Counted from the stretch's first letter, positions 35,214 to 44,512 are shown. The stretch is DNA of 59,540 nt from Pseudomonadota bacterium (GCA_029779475.1 JAKPAN010000187.1:1-59540); one strand, 5' to 3'. Notes: a model not told the origin generated them from the letters alone. Numbers and translations are program-made.

Positions 35214-35325
35214 GGACGAACAAGCTGCGCGGCGCGCGCACGCGCGACGCACGGCGCTGATCATCGGCGCGGTGGCGGTCGCGATCTACGTGCTCGCGAT
35301 CGTCGAGACGGCGCTCGTCAAATGA
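35200..35325 (+). CDS. 41-aa single-span protein, cytochrome oxidase small assembly protein type
   Basis: The frame encodes MSSTEDEQAARRAHARRTAL followed by one hydrophobic span (IIGAVAVAIYVLAIVETALV) and a final Lys. It starts 14 bases inside the end of ctaD, and its TGA overlaps the ctaG ATG (ATGA), so it is packed between them without spare bases. A charged N-terminus plus a single membrane anchor between ctaD and ctaG is the layout of the small oxidase assembly proteins seen in beta- and gammaproteobacteria. It is too short for usual gene-length cut-offs and easily missed. Confidence 0.8.
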   Translation: MSSTEDEQAARRAHARRTALIIGAVAVAIYVLAIVETALVK

Positions 35326-35903
35326 GCGGCGTCTCGACTGCGCATCGCGGAGTGGTGAAGACGACGGCGATCGTCGTCGCCTGCGCCTTCGTGTTCGGCT
35401 TTGCGATGGTCCCGGTGTATCGCATCGTCTGCCAGCACGTGCTTGGCATCCGTCTCGCCGAAGGTTCGACGGGCACCGACGCGCTGGCGACGATGACCGA
35501 GGACACGAGCCGCACGATCACCGTGCAGTTCGTGGCCAGCGTCAACAGCAAGCTGCCGTGGACGTTCGCGCCGGAGCGGCCGAGCCTGCAGGTGCATCCG
35601 GGCAAGCTCGTCGATGCTTGGTTCGACGCGACGAACACCAGCGCGCAGGCGATCGTCGGCAATGCGGTGCCGAGCGTCGCGCCGAGTTCGGCGTCGGCGT
35701 TCTTCAACAAGACCGAGTGCTTCTGCTTCACCGAGCAGGTGCTCAAGGCGGGCGAGACGCGGCGCATGCCGGTGCGGTTTTTCGTCGATCCGCGCCTGCC
35801 CAAGGACGTCAGCGAGTTGACGTTGTCGTACACTTTCTACGCAAACGAAGTCGCCACCGAGCGTCTTCTCAAGACCGGATCGCCGCTGCCCGCGGCGGGT
35901 TGA
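35322..35903 (+). CDS. ctaG: Cytochrome c oxidase assembly protein CtaG (Cox11 type)
   Basis: A 193-residue copper chaperone that delivers CuB to subunit I. One N-terminal span (VVACAFVFGFAMVPVYRIVC) anchors a periplasmic immunoglobulin-like domain with the copper-binding FNKTECFCFTEQ and the VRFFVDPRLPKDVSELTLSY strand. These are the hallmarks of Cox11. It is translationally coupled to the 41-aa gene upstream and followed after 22 bases by ctaE. Confidence 0.95.
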   Translation: MSGVSTAHRGVVKTTAIVVACAFVFGFAMVPVYRIVCQHVLGIRLAEGSTGTDALATMTEDTSRTITVQFVASVNSKLPWTFAPERPSLQVHPGKLVDAWFDATNTSAQAIVGNAVPSVAPSSASAFFNKTECFCFTEQVLKAGETRRMPVRFFVDPRLPKDVSELTLSYTFYANEVATERLLKTGSPLPAAG

Positions 35904-35925
35904 CCCACCAATCGAGATTCCCGCG

Positions 35926-36792
35926 ATGGCCCAGACACAAGGTGCTTACTACGTTCCCCACGGCAGCCACTGGCCGATCATCGGCTCGTTCGGCCTGCTC
36001 GGCACGGTCGGCGGCGCGGGCCTCTGGCTCAACGAAGTCGGCGCCGGCAAGCCGATCATGTTCGCCGGCATCGCGCTGCTCATCGTGATGATCTTCGGCT
36101 GGTTCGGCACGGTGATCCGCGAGTCGCTGTCGGGCCTGTACAACAAGCAGGTCGACACCTCGTTCCGCATGGGGATGATCTGGTTCATCTTCTCGGAAGT
36201 GATGTTCTTCGCCGCGTTCTTCGGCGCGCTGTTCTACGCGCGCGCGTTGTCGGTGCCGTGGCTCGGCGGCGACGGTCACGGCGCGCTGACCAACTACTAC
36301 CTGTGGCAAGGCTTCTCGCCCGCTTGGCCGACCAACGGCCCTGCCAGCGTCGGCGGTGCATTCTCGACGATGTCGCCGTGGGGCATCCCGCTGCTCAACA
36401 CACTGCTGCTGCTGTCGTCGGGCGTCACGATCACGATCGCGCACCACGCGCTGCGCGCGGGCAACCGCAAGCAGCTGCTCGTGTTCCTCGCGCTCACGGT
36501 GTTGCTCGGCGCGATCTTCCTCGGTTTCCAGGTCCACGAATACGCCGAAGCCTACGAGCACTTCAACCTGACGCTCGGCAGCGGCATCTACGGCAGCACG
36601 TTCTTCATGCTCACCGGCTTCCACGGCCTGCACGTCACGCTCGGCGCGATCATGCTCACGGTCATGTGGTTCCGCTGCGCGAAAGGCCACTTCACCAAGG
36701 ACAACCACTTCGCGTTCGAAGCGGTCGCCTGGTATTGGCACTTCGTCGACGTGGTCTGGCTCGGCCTGTTCCTGTTCGTCTACGTGCTGTAA
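35926..36792 (+). CDS. ctaE: Cytochrome c oxidase subunit III
   Basis: A 288-residue, seven-span subunit III. It contains YYVPHGSHWPIIGSFGLLG at the N-terminus, MIWFIFSEVMFFAAFFGALF, and the C-terminal GFHGLHVTLGAIMLTVMWFR and AVAWYWHFVDVVWLGLFLFV segments typical of CoxC. No fusion to subunit I is seen. It ends the first part of the operon, just before a hairpin and the oppositely oriented DUF2909 gene. Confidence 0.97.
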   Translation: MAQTQGAYYVPHGSHWPIIGSFGLLGTVGGAGLWLNEVGAGKPIMFAGIALLIVMIFGWFGTVIRESLSGLYNKQVDTSFRMGMIWFIFSEVMFFAAFFGALFYARALSVPWLGGDGHGALTNYYLWQGFSPAWPTNGPASVGGAFSTMSPWGIPLLNTLLLLSSGVTITIAHHALRAGNRKQLLVFLALTVLLGAIFLGFQVHEYAEAYEHFNLTLGSGIYGSTFFMLTGFHGLHVTLGAIMLTVMWFRCAKGHFTKDNHFAFEAVAWYWHFVDVVWLGLFLFVYVL

Positions 36793-36804
36793 GGGCACGA
36801 AGCG

Positions 36805-36833
36805 GCGAGGAGCGGGCGCGCCCCGCTCCTCGC
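36805..36833. terminator. Strong hairpin between convergent ctaE and DUF2909 genes
   Basis: A perfect 12-bp stem, GCGAGGAGCGGG / CCCGCTCCTCGC, has a five-base loop. No T-run follows, so it may block 3' decay or act with both convergent transcripts rather than as an intrinsic terminator. Confidence 0.6.
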
Positions 36834-36877
36834 GATTCCGGCGAGTTTGTCCTTGCGAAGCGGCGAAACAGCCGTCG

Positions 36878-37087
36878 TTACTGCCCCAGGCCGTGCGGCC
36901 GGATGATGCCGGTCCAGATGCCGAGCATGACCAATACGATGAGCAGCACCGACAGCGCGATGCGTCGCGTCAGCGCCTTGAGCGTGCGATCGGTCTTGCC
37001 CTTGTCGCTCATCATGAAAAACAAGCCGGCGCCGAGGTTGTAGACGATGGCGATGAAGAAAACGACGATGAGGATCGTGCCGAGCAT
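36878..37087 (-). CDS. DUF2909 twin-span membrane protein
   Basis: This 69-residue protein has two spans (TILIVVFFIAIVYNLGAGLF and ALSVLLIVLVMLGIWTGI) joined by a basic loop with MMSDKGKTDRTLKALTRR. It matches the DUF2909 family, which commonly lies within proteobacterial cytochrome oxidase clusters, often opposite in strand as here. A role in oxidase assembly or stability is suggested only by this recurrent location. Confidence 0.85.
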   Translation of the reverse strand: MLGTILIVVFFIAIVYNLGAGLFFMMSDKGKTDRTLKALTRRIALSVLLIVLVMLGIWTGIIRPHGLGQ

Positions 37088-37146
37088 GGGCGCACCTGCG
37101 CGCCGGCACGAGACGCCGGCTATCGTCGCGATTATAGACGCGCGCC

Positions 37147-37875
37147 GTGGCTGCTAGGCGCTGGCACGCGCCCGGCCTGCCGAGCGTCATGCTCGCCGTT
37201 GCCGGCATCGCGCTGTTCTTCGCGCTCGGCAGCTGGCAAGTGCGCCGCGCGCACGAGAAGGAAGCATTGTTCGCAGCCTTCGATGCCGTCGCCCATCAAA
37301 CGCCTGTCACGCTCGATCGCGCACGCGAGCAGGCGAGCGCGACGACGTATCCGCTCGTCGAGATCGCAGGCACCTACGACACCGGCCACGCCTACGTGCT
37401 CGACGACCAGGTTCGCGACGGCAAGGCCGGCTTCATGCTGTTCGACGTGTTTTCGCCGAGCGCGGGCAGTGTTTCGCTGCTCGTCAATCGCGGCTTCCTC
37501 GCGCGCGACGCGCGCGGCGCATTGCCTGCGATCCCGCCGCCGCCGGCGGGTGTGCGCACGTTGCGCGCGCTGTACGCGCCGCCGCCCGGTTCCGGCGTGC
37601 GTCTCGGCGGCAACGCGTTGCCAAGGCAGGCGCAATGGCCGAAGACGACGATCTACCTCGACGTCGCCGAAGTCTCCGCCGATCTCGGCCGCGCGCTTGA
37701 TCCGCGCGTGTTGCTCGAAACCGACGCGGACGATGCCGCCATCGGTTTCGTGCGCGAATGGCGACCGGAAGTGTTTCCGCCCGCGCGCCACTACGCCTAT
37801 GCATTCACCTGGTTCGCGTTCTGCGCCGTCGTCGTCGCGACGTTCATCGGCCTGCATTGGAAAAAGCAAAATTGA
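37147..37875 (+). CDS. SURF1-family oxidase biogenesis protein
   Basis: A 242-residue protein starting at GTG 37147. It has an N-terminal span (MLAVAGIALFFALGSWQVRR), a periplasmic domain with PLVEIAGTYD, VLDDQ and VNRGFLARDAR, and a C-terminal span (YAYAFTWFAFCAVVVATFIG). These are the SURF1/Shy1 landmarks. SURF1 supports haem a insertion into subunit I. A GCGGCC-type hairpin with five T residues follows at 37882-37902. Confidence 0.9.
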   Translation: MAARRWHAPGLPSVMLAVAGIALFFALGSWQVRRAHEKEALFAAFDAVAHQTPVTLDRAREQASATTYPLVEIAGTYDTGHAYVLDDQVRDGKAGFMLFDVFSPSAGSVSLLVNRGFLARDARGALPAIPPPPAGVRTLRALYAPPPGSGVRLGGNALPRQAQWPKTTIYLDVAEVSADLGRALDPRVLLETDADDAAIGFVREWRPEVFPPARHYAYAFTWFAFCAVVVATFIGLHWKKQN

Positions 37876-37880
37876 AAATT

Positions 37881-38005
37881 GCGGCCATGGACGGCCGTTT
37901 TTGATCTTCGCGATCAAAAAGATCGCAAAAGCCACGAAAAAGTGCGGCCATGGATGGCCGCTTTCGACTCTCGCGATCACGGACGATCGCAAAGGTGACC
38001 CAACA
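37881..38005 (+). repeat. Two tandem 63-bp repeats with GGCC-ATGGAY-GGCC hairpins
   Basis: Unit 1 (37881-37943) and unit 2 (37944-38005) align along their length. Each begins GCGGCCATGGAYGGCCG, continues through a CTTTC/TTTTT run, a TCGCGATCA stretch and GATCGCAAA. The hairpin arms are CGGCC/GGCCG and GCGGCC/GGCCGC with six-base loops. Unit 1 resembles a terminator for surf1. Unit 2 ends at the next start codon. A third copy of the hairpin lies before ctaD. Confidence 0.75.
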
Positions 38006-38553
38006 TGACGCCACGCACCCGCAGCCGCCTCGGCCTTCTCCTCATCATCGCGTTGTTCGCCGCGCCGCTGCTGACCGCGTATGTCCTCAACGCGAATGGC
38101 TGGCGGCCGAGCGGCATGCGCAATTACGGCACGCTCATCGAGCCGCCGCGCGACCTCACGGCCGCGCGTTTCGTCGCCGACGACGGCAAGCCGCTGGCGT
38201 GGAAGGACGAGAACTGGTCGTGGACGATCTTCGCGCTGCCCGGCCCGCATTGCGCGCAGAAGTGCGTCGCGCGTCTCGACGAATTGCGCCGCGCGCGGCT
38301 CACGCTCAACCAGAACACGTTCCGCGTGCGCATCGTCGTGCTCGGCGACGTGCCCGCCGAGGCACTCGCCGCGCTCGTGCCCGTGCGCGTCGCGCGCGAT
38401 GTCGACGGCGCGCTCGCGGCGATGCATCCGCCAGGCGACGACGACGTCGCCGTCTTCTTCGCCGATCCGCACGGCTTCCTCGTGCTCGGCTACCCGGTCG
38501 GCTACGATGCCAACAAACTGCGCAAGGATCTCGAGCGCGCCATCAAGAGCTGA
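38005..38553 (+). CDS. Membrane-anchored thioredoxin-like protein of the oxidase operon (Sco-like)
   Basis: At 182 residues it has an N-terminal membrane anchor (LGLLLIIALFAAPLLTAYVL) and a periplasmic domain with GPHCAQKC (C83, C87). The C-x3-C spacing is that of Sco copper chaperones, and AVFFADPHGFLVLGYP near the end resembles the Sco/thioredoxin fold core. The overall sequence is diverged from canonical Sco1, so copper delivery is an inference supported by position between surf1 and ctaA. It begins right after the tandem hairpin repeats. Confidence 0.7.
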   Translation: MTPRTRSRLGLLLIIALFAAPLLTAYVLNANGWRPSGMRNYGTLIEPPRDLTAARFVADDGKPLAWKDENWSWTIFALPGPHCAQKCVARLDELRRARLTLNQNTFRVRIVVLGDVPAEALAALVPVRVARDVDGALAAMHPPGDDDVAVFFADPHGFLVLGYPVGYDANKLRKDLERAIKS

Positions 38554-38556
38554 CCC

Positions 38557-39705
38557 ATGCGCGCATCGCCCGCCATCGCCCGTCTCGCCATTGTCGCGAC
38601 CATTCTCGCCTTCGTCGTCATCGTCTTCGGCGCGTTCGTGCGCCTCTCCGATGCGGGGCTGTCGTGTCCCGATTGGCCGACCTGCTACGGCAAGGCGACC
38701 TGGCCCGGCCACGAGCAGGACATCGTGCGCGCCAACGAAGCGTTTCCGCAGCGGCCGGTCGAAACAGACAAGGCCTGGCGCGAGCAGGTGCATCGCATGC
38801 TCGCGGGCACGCTCGGCGCGCTCGTGTTCGCGCTGGCGCTTGGCGCCGCGTGGCGGCGTCGCGGTTCGCCGGCGGCGTTGTTCGCGGCCGCGCTCGCGGC
38901 GGCGGGCGGCGTCGCGCTCTACATCAAGGGCGCGCATGCGTCATCGGCCGCGCTGTCGGCGCTCGCGATGGCGTTGCCGCTCATCGTCGCCGCGCGACTC
39001 GACCGGCCCGCGCCGTATCGCGTCGCCGTCGCCGCGTTCGCGGTGATCGTCTTCCAGGCCATGCTCGGCATGTGGACGGTGACGCTGCTGCTCAAGCCCG
39101 TCGTCGTCATGGGCCATCTGCTTGGTGGGCTGCTTACGTTCTCGCTGCTCGCCTATGTCGCGCTGAGCCTGTCGAGCGCACGCGAGGCCACGCCGCAGCA
39201 ACGCCGCCTGCGGCCGATGATCGTCGTAGCGCTCGTGTTGATCGCGTTGCAGATCGCGCTCGGCGGCTGGACGAGCGCGAACTACGCCGCGCTCGCCTGT
39301 GGCAGCGATTTCCCGCAATGCGCGGGCGCGTGGTGGCCGCAGACGGACTTCCGTGAAGGTTTCGTCCTGTGGCGCGGCATCGGTGTCAACTACGAAGGCG
39401 GCGTGCTCGACGCGGCGGCGCGCGCGGCGATCCAGATCGCGCATCGCATCGGCGCGCTCGTCGTGTTCGGCCATATTCTCGCGACCGCGTTCGCGGCGTG
39501 GCGACGCGGCCTGCGCGCGAACGCGGCGGCGATCGCGACCCTGCTCTGCGCGCAGGTCGCGCTCGGCATCGCCAACGTCAAGCTGCTGCTGCCGCTGCCC
39601 GTCGCGACCGCACACAACGCCGGCGCGGCGTTGCTGCTGCTCTCGCTGATCGCGTTGTTCGTGCGCACGCGCCGCGTGCCGATCGAACGTTTCGCGCGCG
39701 CATGA
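38557..39705 (+). CDS. ctaA: Haem A synthase (COX15/CtaA)
   Basis: A 382-residue, about eight-span enzyme that oxidises the C8 methyl of haem O to give haem A. It shows [19 protein letters not shown] near the N-terminus and a periplasmic loop with [16 protein letters not shown] (haem-ligand His). The second half has [20 protein letters not shown] and [17 protein letters not shown]. The paired repeats with conserved His are typical of type-2 CtaA. It overlaps ctaB by ATGA. Confidence 0.95.
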   Translation: MRASPAIARLAIVATILAFVVIVFGAFVRLSDAGLSCPDWPTCYGKATWPGHEQDIVRANEAFPQRPVETDKAWREQVHRMLAGTLGALVFALALGAAWRRRGSPAALFAAALAAAGGVALYIKGAHASSAALSALAMALPLIVAARLDRPAPYRVAVAAFAVIVFQAMLGMWTVTLLLKPVVVMGHLLGGLLTFSLLAYVALSLSSAREATPQQRRLRPMIVVALVLIALQIALGGWTSANYAALACGSDFPQCAGAWWPQTDFREGFVLWRGIGVNYEGGVLDAAARAAIQIAHRIGALVVFGHILATAFAAWRRGLRANAAAIATLLCAQVALGIANVKLLLPLPVATAHNAGAALLLLSLIALFVRTRRVPIERFARA

Positions 39706-40625
39706 GTGCCGTCGTGAAATCGCTTTCAATCGCCAGGCAGTACCTCGAATTGACCAAGCCGCGCGTCGTCGCGCTGATCGTGTTCACCGCGGTCATCGGC
39801 ATGTTCCTCGCCGTGCCCGGTCTGCCGCCGCTGCGCAAGGCGATCGCGGGTACGCTCGGAATCTGGCTTGCCGCGGCATCGGCGGCGGCGCTCAACCATC
39901 TCATCGACCAGCGCATCGACAAGCTCATGGCGCGCACCTCGCATCGGCCGCTCGCGACGGGTGCGCTGACGCCGATGCAGGTGCTTGTGTTCGCGCTCGT
40001 GCTTGGCGTGCTGTCGATGACGATCCTCGTCGTCTTCGACAACGCGCTGACGGCGGTGCTGACGTTCTGTTCGCTGATCGGCTACGCCGTGATCTACACC
40101 GCGTACCTCAAGCGCGCGACGCCGCAGAACATCGTCATCGGCGGCGCCGCCGGCGCGGCGCCGCCCGTGCTCGGCTGGGCCGCGGTGACGGGCAGCGTGC
40201 ATCCGTACGCGTTGCTGTTGTTCCTCATCATCTTCATCTGGACGCCGCCGCATTTCTGGGCGCTCGCGATCTTCCGCCGCGAGGACTACGCGCGCGCGCA
40301 GGTGCCGATGCTGCCGGTCACGCACGGCGTCACCTACACGCGCTGGCACGTGTTGTTCTACACGATCCTGCTCGTCGTCATCACCGTGCTGCCGTATCTC
40401 ACCGGCATGAGCGGACTGTTCTATCTCGGCGGCGCGCTCGTGCTCGGCGGCGCGTTCCTCTGGTACGCGGCGCGGCTCATGAACCCGCCCGATGATTTTT
40501 TCGCGATGCGCGTGTTCAACTATTCGATCATCTATCTGATGGCGCTGTTCGCGTTCCTGCTCGTGGATCATTACCTGCCGACCGCAACGGTCGAACCCGC
40601 GATGACCTTGCAGAAAGTCGGCTGA
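39702..40625 (+). CDS. ctaB: Protohaem IX farnesyltransferase (haem O synthase)
   Basis: A 307-residue UbiA-superfamily prenyltransferase that attaches farnesyl to protohaem. It carries [20 protein letters not shown] (the N-x3-D-x3-D prenyl-diphosphate motif) and the second aspartate-region substitute around [20 protein letters not shown]. About eight spans are present. The product passes to CtaA. Its start overlaps the ctaA stop and it closes the oxidase biogenesis cluster, converging on the S9 peptidase gene. Confidence 0.96.
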   Translation: MSAVVKSLSIARQYLELTKPRVVALIVFTAVIGMFLAVPGLPPLRKAIAGTLGIWLAAASAAALNHLIDQRIDKLMARTSHRPLATGALTPMQVLVFALVLGVLSMTILVVFDNALTAVLTFCSLIGYAVIYTAYLKRATPQNIVIGGAAGAAPPVLGWAAVTGSVHPYALLLFLIIFIWTPPHFWALAIFRREDYARAQVPMLPVTHGVTYTRWHVLFYTILLVVITVLPYLTGMSGLFYLGGALVLGGAFLWYAARLMNPPDDFFAMRVFNYSIIYLMALFAFLLVDHYLPTATVEPAMTLQKVG

Positions 40626-40650
40626 CGCCGCACGCGTCGTCAGCGTCCCC

Positions 40651-42594
40651 TCACGGCCCGATCAGATACTTCTGCCAGAACTGCACCATCGCTTCGCGGA
40701 AGAAGTCGACGTTCGGTTTCTTGCGGAAGCCGTGGCCTTCGTCCTTGAATTCGAGGAACCAGACTTCGCCGCCATTCTTGCGCACGGTGTCGGCGATCTG
40801 CTGGCCCTCCGAAGCGGGCACGCGCGGATCGTTCGCGCCGGCTGCGACGAACAGCGGGCTCGTGATGGTCTTCGCGTTTGCCGTCGGTGAGATCTTCGCA
40901 AGGAACGCCTTCATCGTCGCGTCGCGCTCGTCGCCGTATTCGACGCGGCGCAGATCGCGGCGATAGCTTTCGGTGTGCTCGAGGAAGGTAAGGAAGTTGG
41001 AGATGCCGACGACGTCGATGCCCGCGCGCAGGCGGTCGTCGTAATGCGTCATCGAGGCCAGCACCATGTAGCCGCCGTACGAGCCGCCGTAGACGCCGAC
41101 GCGTTTCGCATCGAGTTCGGGGCGCGTGCCGATCCAGTCGAGCAGGGCGCCGATGTCCTTGACCGAGTCCTCACGCTTGAAGCCGTTGTCGAGTTGGAGA
41201 TACCGCTTGCCATAGCCGGCCGAGCCGCGCACGTTCGGCACGAGCACGGCGAAGCCGAGTTCGCCGACGAGGAACTGGATGTCCGCATTGAACACCGGAC
41301 GCGATTGCGATTCCGGCCCGCCGTGGATCTGGATGACGACGGGCGCCTTCGCGCCGTTCTTCGCGCGGGGCTCGTAGTAGAACGCGGGAATCGTGCGCGG
41401 CTTGCCGCCGATCTTGTCGAACGTCGGAAAACGCACGAGCTTGGGCGTGGCGAACGTCGATGCATCGAGGCCGCCGATTTCGCTCGTCGTCCAGCGTTCG
41501 ACGCGTTGGCTGCCGAAGTCGATCGAATAGACGTCGCTCGGCGAATCGGCGGCGTTGAGCGCGAAACCGAGGCGTCGGCCGTCCGGACTGAAATGCACGT
41601 CCGACATCACGCCGCGCGGCAACGCGGGGAGCGCGACGTCGGCCAGCGTCGCCGCATCGACGACGTGCAGCACGCTGAAGCCGTCCTCGTTGCTCGCATA
41701 CGCGATGCGCGCGCCGTCGGGCGAGACATCGAAACTCTCGACGTCCCACGGAATCTTCGCGCTGATCGGCACGAGCCGGTTCGTCGCGATGACGTGCGCG
41801 CGCAGCGTGACGAATTCGCTGCCTTCGTCGGACGTGTAATACGCACGCTTGCCGTCGGGCGAAAACCGGAACGGGCCAAACGCCGCTTTGCCGCCATCGA
41901 CCGGAAACAACGTGAGCTTGCCGCTGGCGAGATCGACGACGCCCGGATGCACTTCGTTGATCGAGACGCTTTGCTGCACGAGCAGTTGCCTGCCGTCGGG
42001 CGAGAAATCGGTCGCCGTCCATGCGCCGCCTGCGGTGACGACGGTTTTCCTTTCGCCGCTGTCGAGGTCGAGCACCCACACATCGGTGTCGGTGCCGTTG
42101 CGCGCGGTGCTGCTGAAGGCGAGTTGCTTGCCGTCGCGCGACCACAGCGGCGATTCGTTGCGCGACTTGCCGTCGGTGAGCAAGCGCGTCTGCCGCGTGG
42201 CGAGATCGAACCAATACAGCTGCCAGAATTCCGATCCGCCGACATCCTTGCCGAACACGAAGCCGTTGCGCTTCGGATTCGGTTCCAGCGACACGACGGG
42301 TTCGTCGTAGAACGTCAGCTGTTCGCGCGCGCCGCCGGGCGTCTTCACCCAGTGCGCCTGCATCGTGTTGCCGAACCGCGTGGTGATGAACATGCCGTCG
42401 CCGCTTTCGTTCCAGCCGCCGAAGCCCGCGCTGCGCGTGTTCGCGTAGCGCTGCAGGCGTGCAGTGAGCGCGGCGTCCGGCGCGGGCACGTTCTCGCTGA
42501 TGCGGTTGCCGGTCTCGACGCGCCGCACATCGGCGGCGCCGGCGGCGCCGCACAGGGTGGCCAGCAATGGGAGCAGGACAAGGCGTGGGTTCAC
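40651..42594 (-). CDS. Secreted S9-family prolyl oligopeptidase-like peptidase
   Basis: This 647-residue protein has a signal peptide (about 1-21, ending GAAGAA) and a beta-propeller with SPDG-type repeats at about 150, 198, 245, 291 and 336. The C-terminal alpha/beta-hydrolase has catalytic S505 in GGSYGGYM, D589 in GANDPRVP and H621 in DEGHGF. This matches S9 (dipeptidyl or oligopeptidyl) peptidases. It probably acts in the periplasm or outside, trimming peptides. The active site is complete. Confidence 0.92.
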   Translation of the reverse strand: MNPRLVLLPLLATLCGAAGAADVRRVETGNRISENVPAPDAALTARLQRYANTRSAGFGGWNESGDGMFITTRFGNTMQAHWVKTPGGAREQLTFYDEPVVSLEPNPKRNGFVFGKDVGGSEFWQLYWFDLATRQTRLLTDGKSRNESPLWSRDGKQLAFSSTARNGTDTDVWVLDLDSGERKTVVTAGGAWTATDFSPDGRQLLVQQSVSINEVHPGVVDLASGKLTLFPVDGGKAAFGPFRFSPDGKRAYYTSDEGSEFVTLRAHVIATNRLVPISAKIPWDVESFDVSPDGARIAYASNEDGFSVLHVVDAATLADVALPALPRGVMSDVHFSPDGRRLGFALNAADSPSDVYSIDFGSQRVERWTTSEIGGLDASTFATPKLVRFPTFDKIGGKPRTIPAFYYEPRAKNGAKAPVVIQIHGGPESQSRPVFNADIQFLVGELGFAVLVPNVRGSAGYGKRYLQLDNGFKREDSVKDIGALLDWIGTRPELDAKRVGVYGGSYGGYMVLASMTHYDDRLRAGIDVVGISNFLTFLEHTESYRRDLRRVEYGDERDATMKAFLAKISPTANAKTITSPLFVAAGANDPRVPASEGQQIADTVRKNGGEVWFLEFKDEGHGFRKKPNVDFFREAMVQFWQKYLIGP

Positions 42595-42731
42595 GGTGCG
42601 TCTCCTGGACGGGATCGCGCCAGCCTAGCGCGTTGCCGTCGCCGTGCGCAGACGGGAGGTCATGTCCCCGCCGATCTGGCGGCCGCGGCGGCGGAGTAAA
42701 CTCGCGCTCCCATGCCCAGCGGAGCGGAACG

Positions 42732-43211
42732 ATGGCTTCGATCTACGACTTCAGCGCAACGACGATCGATGGCAAGGAGCAATCGCTGTCGGCGTATCGC
42801 GGCAAGACGCTGCTCATCGTCAACGTCGCCTCCAAATGCGGCTTCACGCCGCAGTACGAGGGGCTGGAAAAGCTCTATCGCGACGATCGCGAACGCGGCC
42901 TCGTCGTGCTCGGCTTTCCCTGCGACCAGTTCGGCCATCAGGAGCCGGGTGACGCGGACGAGATAAAGAATTTCTGCTCGCTCAACTACGATGTGACCTT
43001 CCCGATGTTCGCCAAGATCGAAGTCAACGGCGCGAACACGCATCCGCTCTACAAGCTCCTCAAGAAGGAAGCGAAGGGCCTGCTCGGCAGCGAAGCGATC
43101 AAGTGGAACTTCACCAAGTTCCTCGTCGACAAAAGCGGCAAGGTCGTGCGCCGCTACGCGCCGACGGACGCGCCAGCGAGCATCGGCAAGGACATCGAGG
43201 CGATGCTGTGA
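42732..43211 (+). CDS. Glutathione/thioredoxin peroxidase (Gpx/BtuE type)
   Basis: A 159-residue peroxidase with a cysteine in place of selenocysteine: C36 in NVASKCGFTPQYEGLE. It also has FPCDQFGHQEPG, likely resolving C82 in FCSLNYDVTFPMF, and W125-N126 in IKWNFTKFLVD. The C-Q-W-N active site is complete. It reduces hydroperoxides, probably with thioredoxin or glutathione. No signal peptide is seen. The next gene begins at a GTGA overlap, suggesting co-translation. Confidence 0.95.
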   Translation: MASIYDFSATTIDGKEQSLSAYRGKTLLIVNVASKCGFTPQYEGLEKLYRDDRERGLVVLGFPCDQFGHQEPGDADEIKNFCSLNYDVTFPMFAKIEVNGANTHPLYKLLKKEAKGLLGSEAIKWNFTKFLVDKSGKVVRRYAPTDAPASIGKDIEAML

Positions 43212-44512
43212 CGGCAGCCGGCAGCGACTCGCGCGCGCCGTCGCGCACGGAGTTGCGCACGCTCGCGCTTGCCGCGCTCGGCGGCGCGCTCGAGTTCTAC
43301 GACTTCATCATCTTCGTGTTCTTCGCGGGCACGATCGGCCAGTTGTTCTTCCCCGCCGACACGCCGGACTGGCTGCGTCAGGCGCAGACGTTCGGCTTGT
43401 TCGCCGCCGGCTATTTCGCGCGGCCGCTTGGCGGCGTGCTCATGGCGCACTTCGGCGACCGCGACGGACGCAAGCGCATGTTCATGCTCAGCGTGCTGCT
43501 GATGGCGCTGCCGACGCTCGCGATCGGCCTGTTGCCGACGTACGCGACGCTGGGCTACGCCGCACCGCTCGCGCTGCTCGTGTTGCGCATCCTGCAGGGC
43601 GCGGCCGTCGGCGGTGAAGTGCCGGGCGCGTGGACGTTCGTGTCCGAACACGTCCCCGAGCGTCGCATCGGTTTCGCCTGCGGCACGCTGACCGCGGGAC
43701 TCACCGCCGGCATCCTGCTCGGTTCGCTCGTCGCCGCGGCGGTCAATCGCAACCTCGCGCCTGCCGACGTGCTCGCGTTCGGCTGGCGCATCGCGTTTCT
43801 GCTCGGCGGCGTGTTCGGCCTGTGCGCGGTGTTCCTGCGCCGCATGCTCGCCGAGACGCCCGTGTTCGAGGAACTGCGCCGCCGCCGCGAACTCGTGCAG
43901 GGCGTGCCGCTGCGCGCCGTGCTCGCCGGCCACGGCGGCGCGGTCGCGTATTCGATGCTGCTGACCTGGCTGCTCACCGCGGCGATCGTCGTCGTCATCC
44001 TGCTCACGCCGACGCTGTTGCAGACGTTGTTCAAAATCCCTGCAGCGACGGCGCTCGGCGCGAACAGCATTGCCACGTTGTCGCTGACGATCGGCTGCAT
44101 CGCCTTCGGTGCCTTCGCCGACCGCATCGGCGCGACACGCGCGCTCGCGATCGGCTGCGTCGCGCTGTTCTGCGCCGTGCTCGCGCTCTACGCCGGCGTC
44201 GCGCACGATCCGCAGCAACTCGTCGTGCTGTACGCGATCGCGGGATTCTGCGTCGGCGTCGTCGGCGTCATCCCGACGCTGCTCGTGCAGGCGTTCCCGC
44301 CCGCGATCCGCTACTCGGGCATTTCCTTCGCCTACAACGTTGCCTACGCCGTGTTCGGTGGACTCACGCCGCAATTCGTCTCCGCGCTCGTACGCCACTC
44401 GCCGATGGCGCCGGCGTATTACGTCGCTGCGCTGTGCGCGGTCGGAGTTGTCACGGTGCCATTCGCGCGGCGACTGAGTGCGCGCGGCGCGAGCGTCGCC
44501 GCGATCGCATGA
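43208..44512 (+). CDS. MFS transporter, metabolite:H+ symporter (MHS) type
   Basis: This 434-residue protein starts at GTG 43208, overlapping the peroxidase stop. It has about 12 spans, beginning ALGGALEFYDFIIFVFFAGT. That is the charged E-F-Y-D start typical of MHS transporters for citrate, ketoglutarate, proline/betaine and shikimate. The loop GDRDGRKRMFMLS matches the MFS motif GDRFGRR. The substrate cannot be named from sequence. Confidence 0.88.
   Translation: MTAAGSDSRAPSRTELRTLALAALGGALEFYDFIIFVFFAGTIGQLFFPADTPDWLRQAQTFGLFAAGYFARPLGGVLMAHFGDRDGRKRMFMLSVLLMALPTLAIGLLPTYATLGYAAPLALLVLRILQGAAVGGEVPGAWTFVSEHVPERRIGFACGTLTAGLTAGILLGSLVAAAVNRNLAPADVLAFGWRIAFLLGGVFGLCAVFLRRMLAETPVFEELRRRRELVQGVPLRAVLAGHGGAVAYSMLLTWLLTAAIVVVILLTPTLLQTLFKIPAATALGANSIATLSLTIGCIAFGAFADRIGATRALAIGCVALFCAVLALYAGVAHDPQQLVVLYAIAGFCVGVVGVIPTLLVQAFPPAIRYSGISFAYNVAYAVFGGLTPQFVSALVRHSPMAPAYYVAALCAVGVVTVPFARRLSARGASVAAIA

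Noticed and set aside
36893..38008. 371-aa plus-strand frame over surf1 and the tandem hairpin repeats
   Set aside because: It is out of frame with surf1. The repeated CGHG-WP peptide at its end only reflects the duplicated DNA element.
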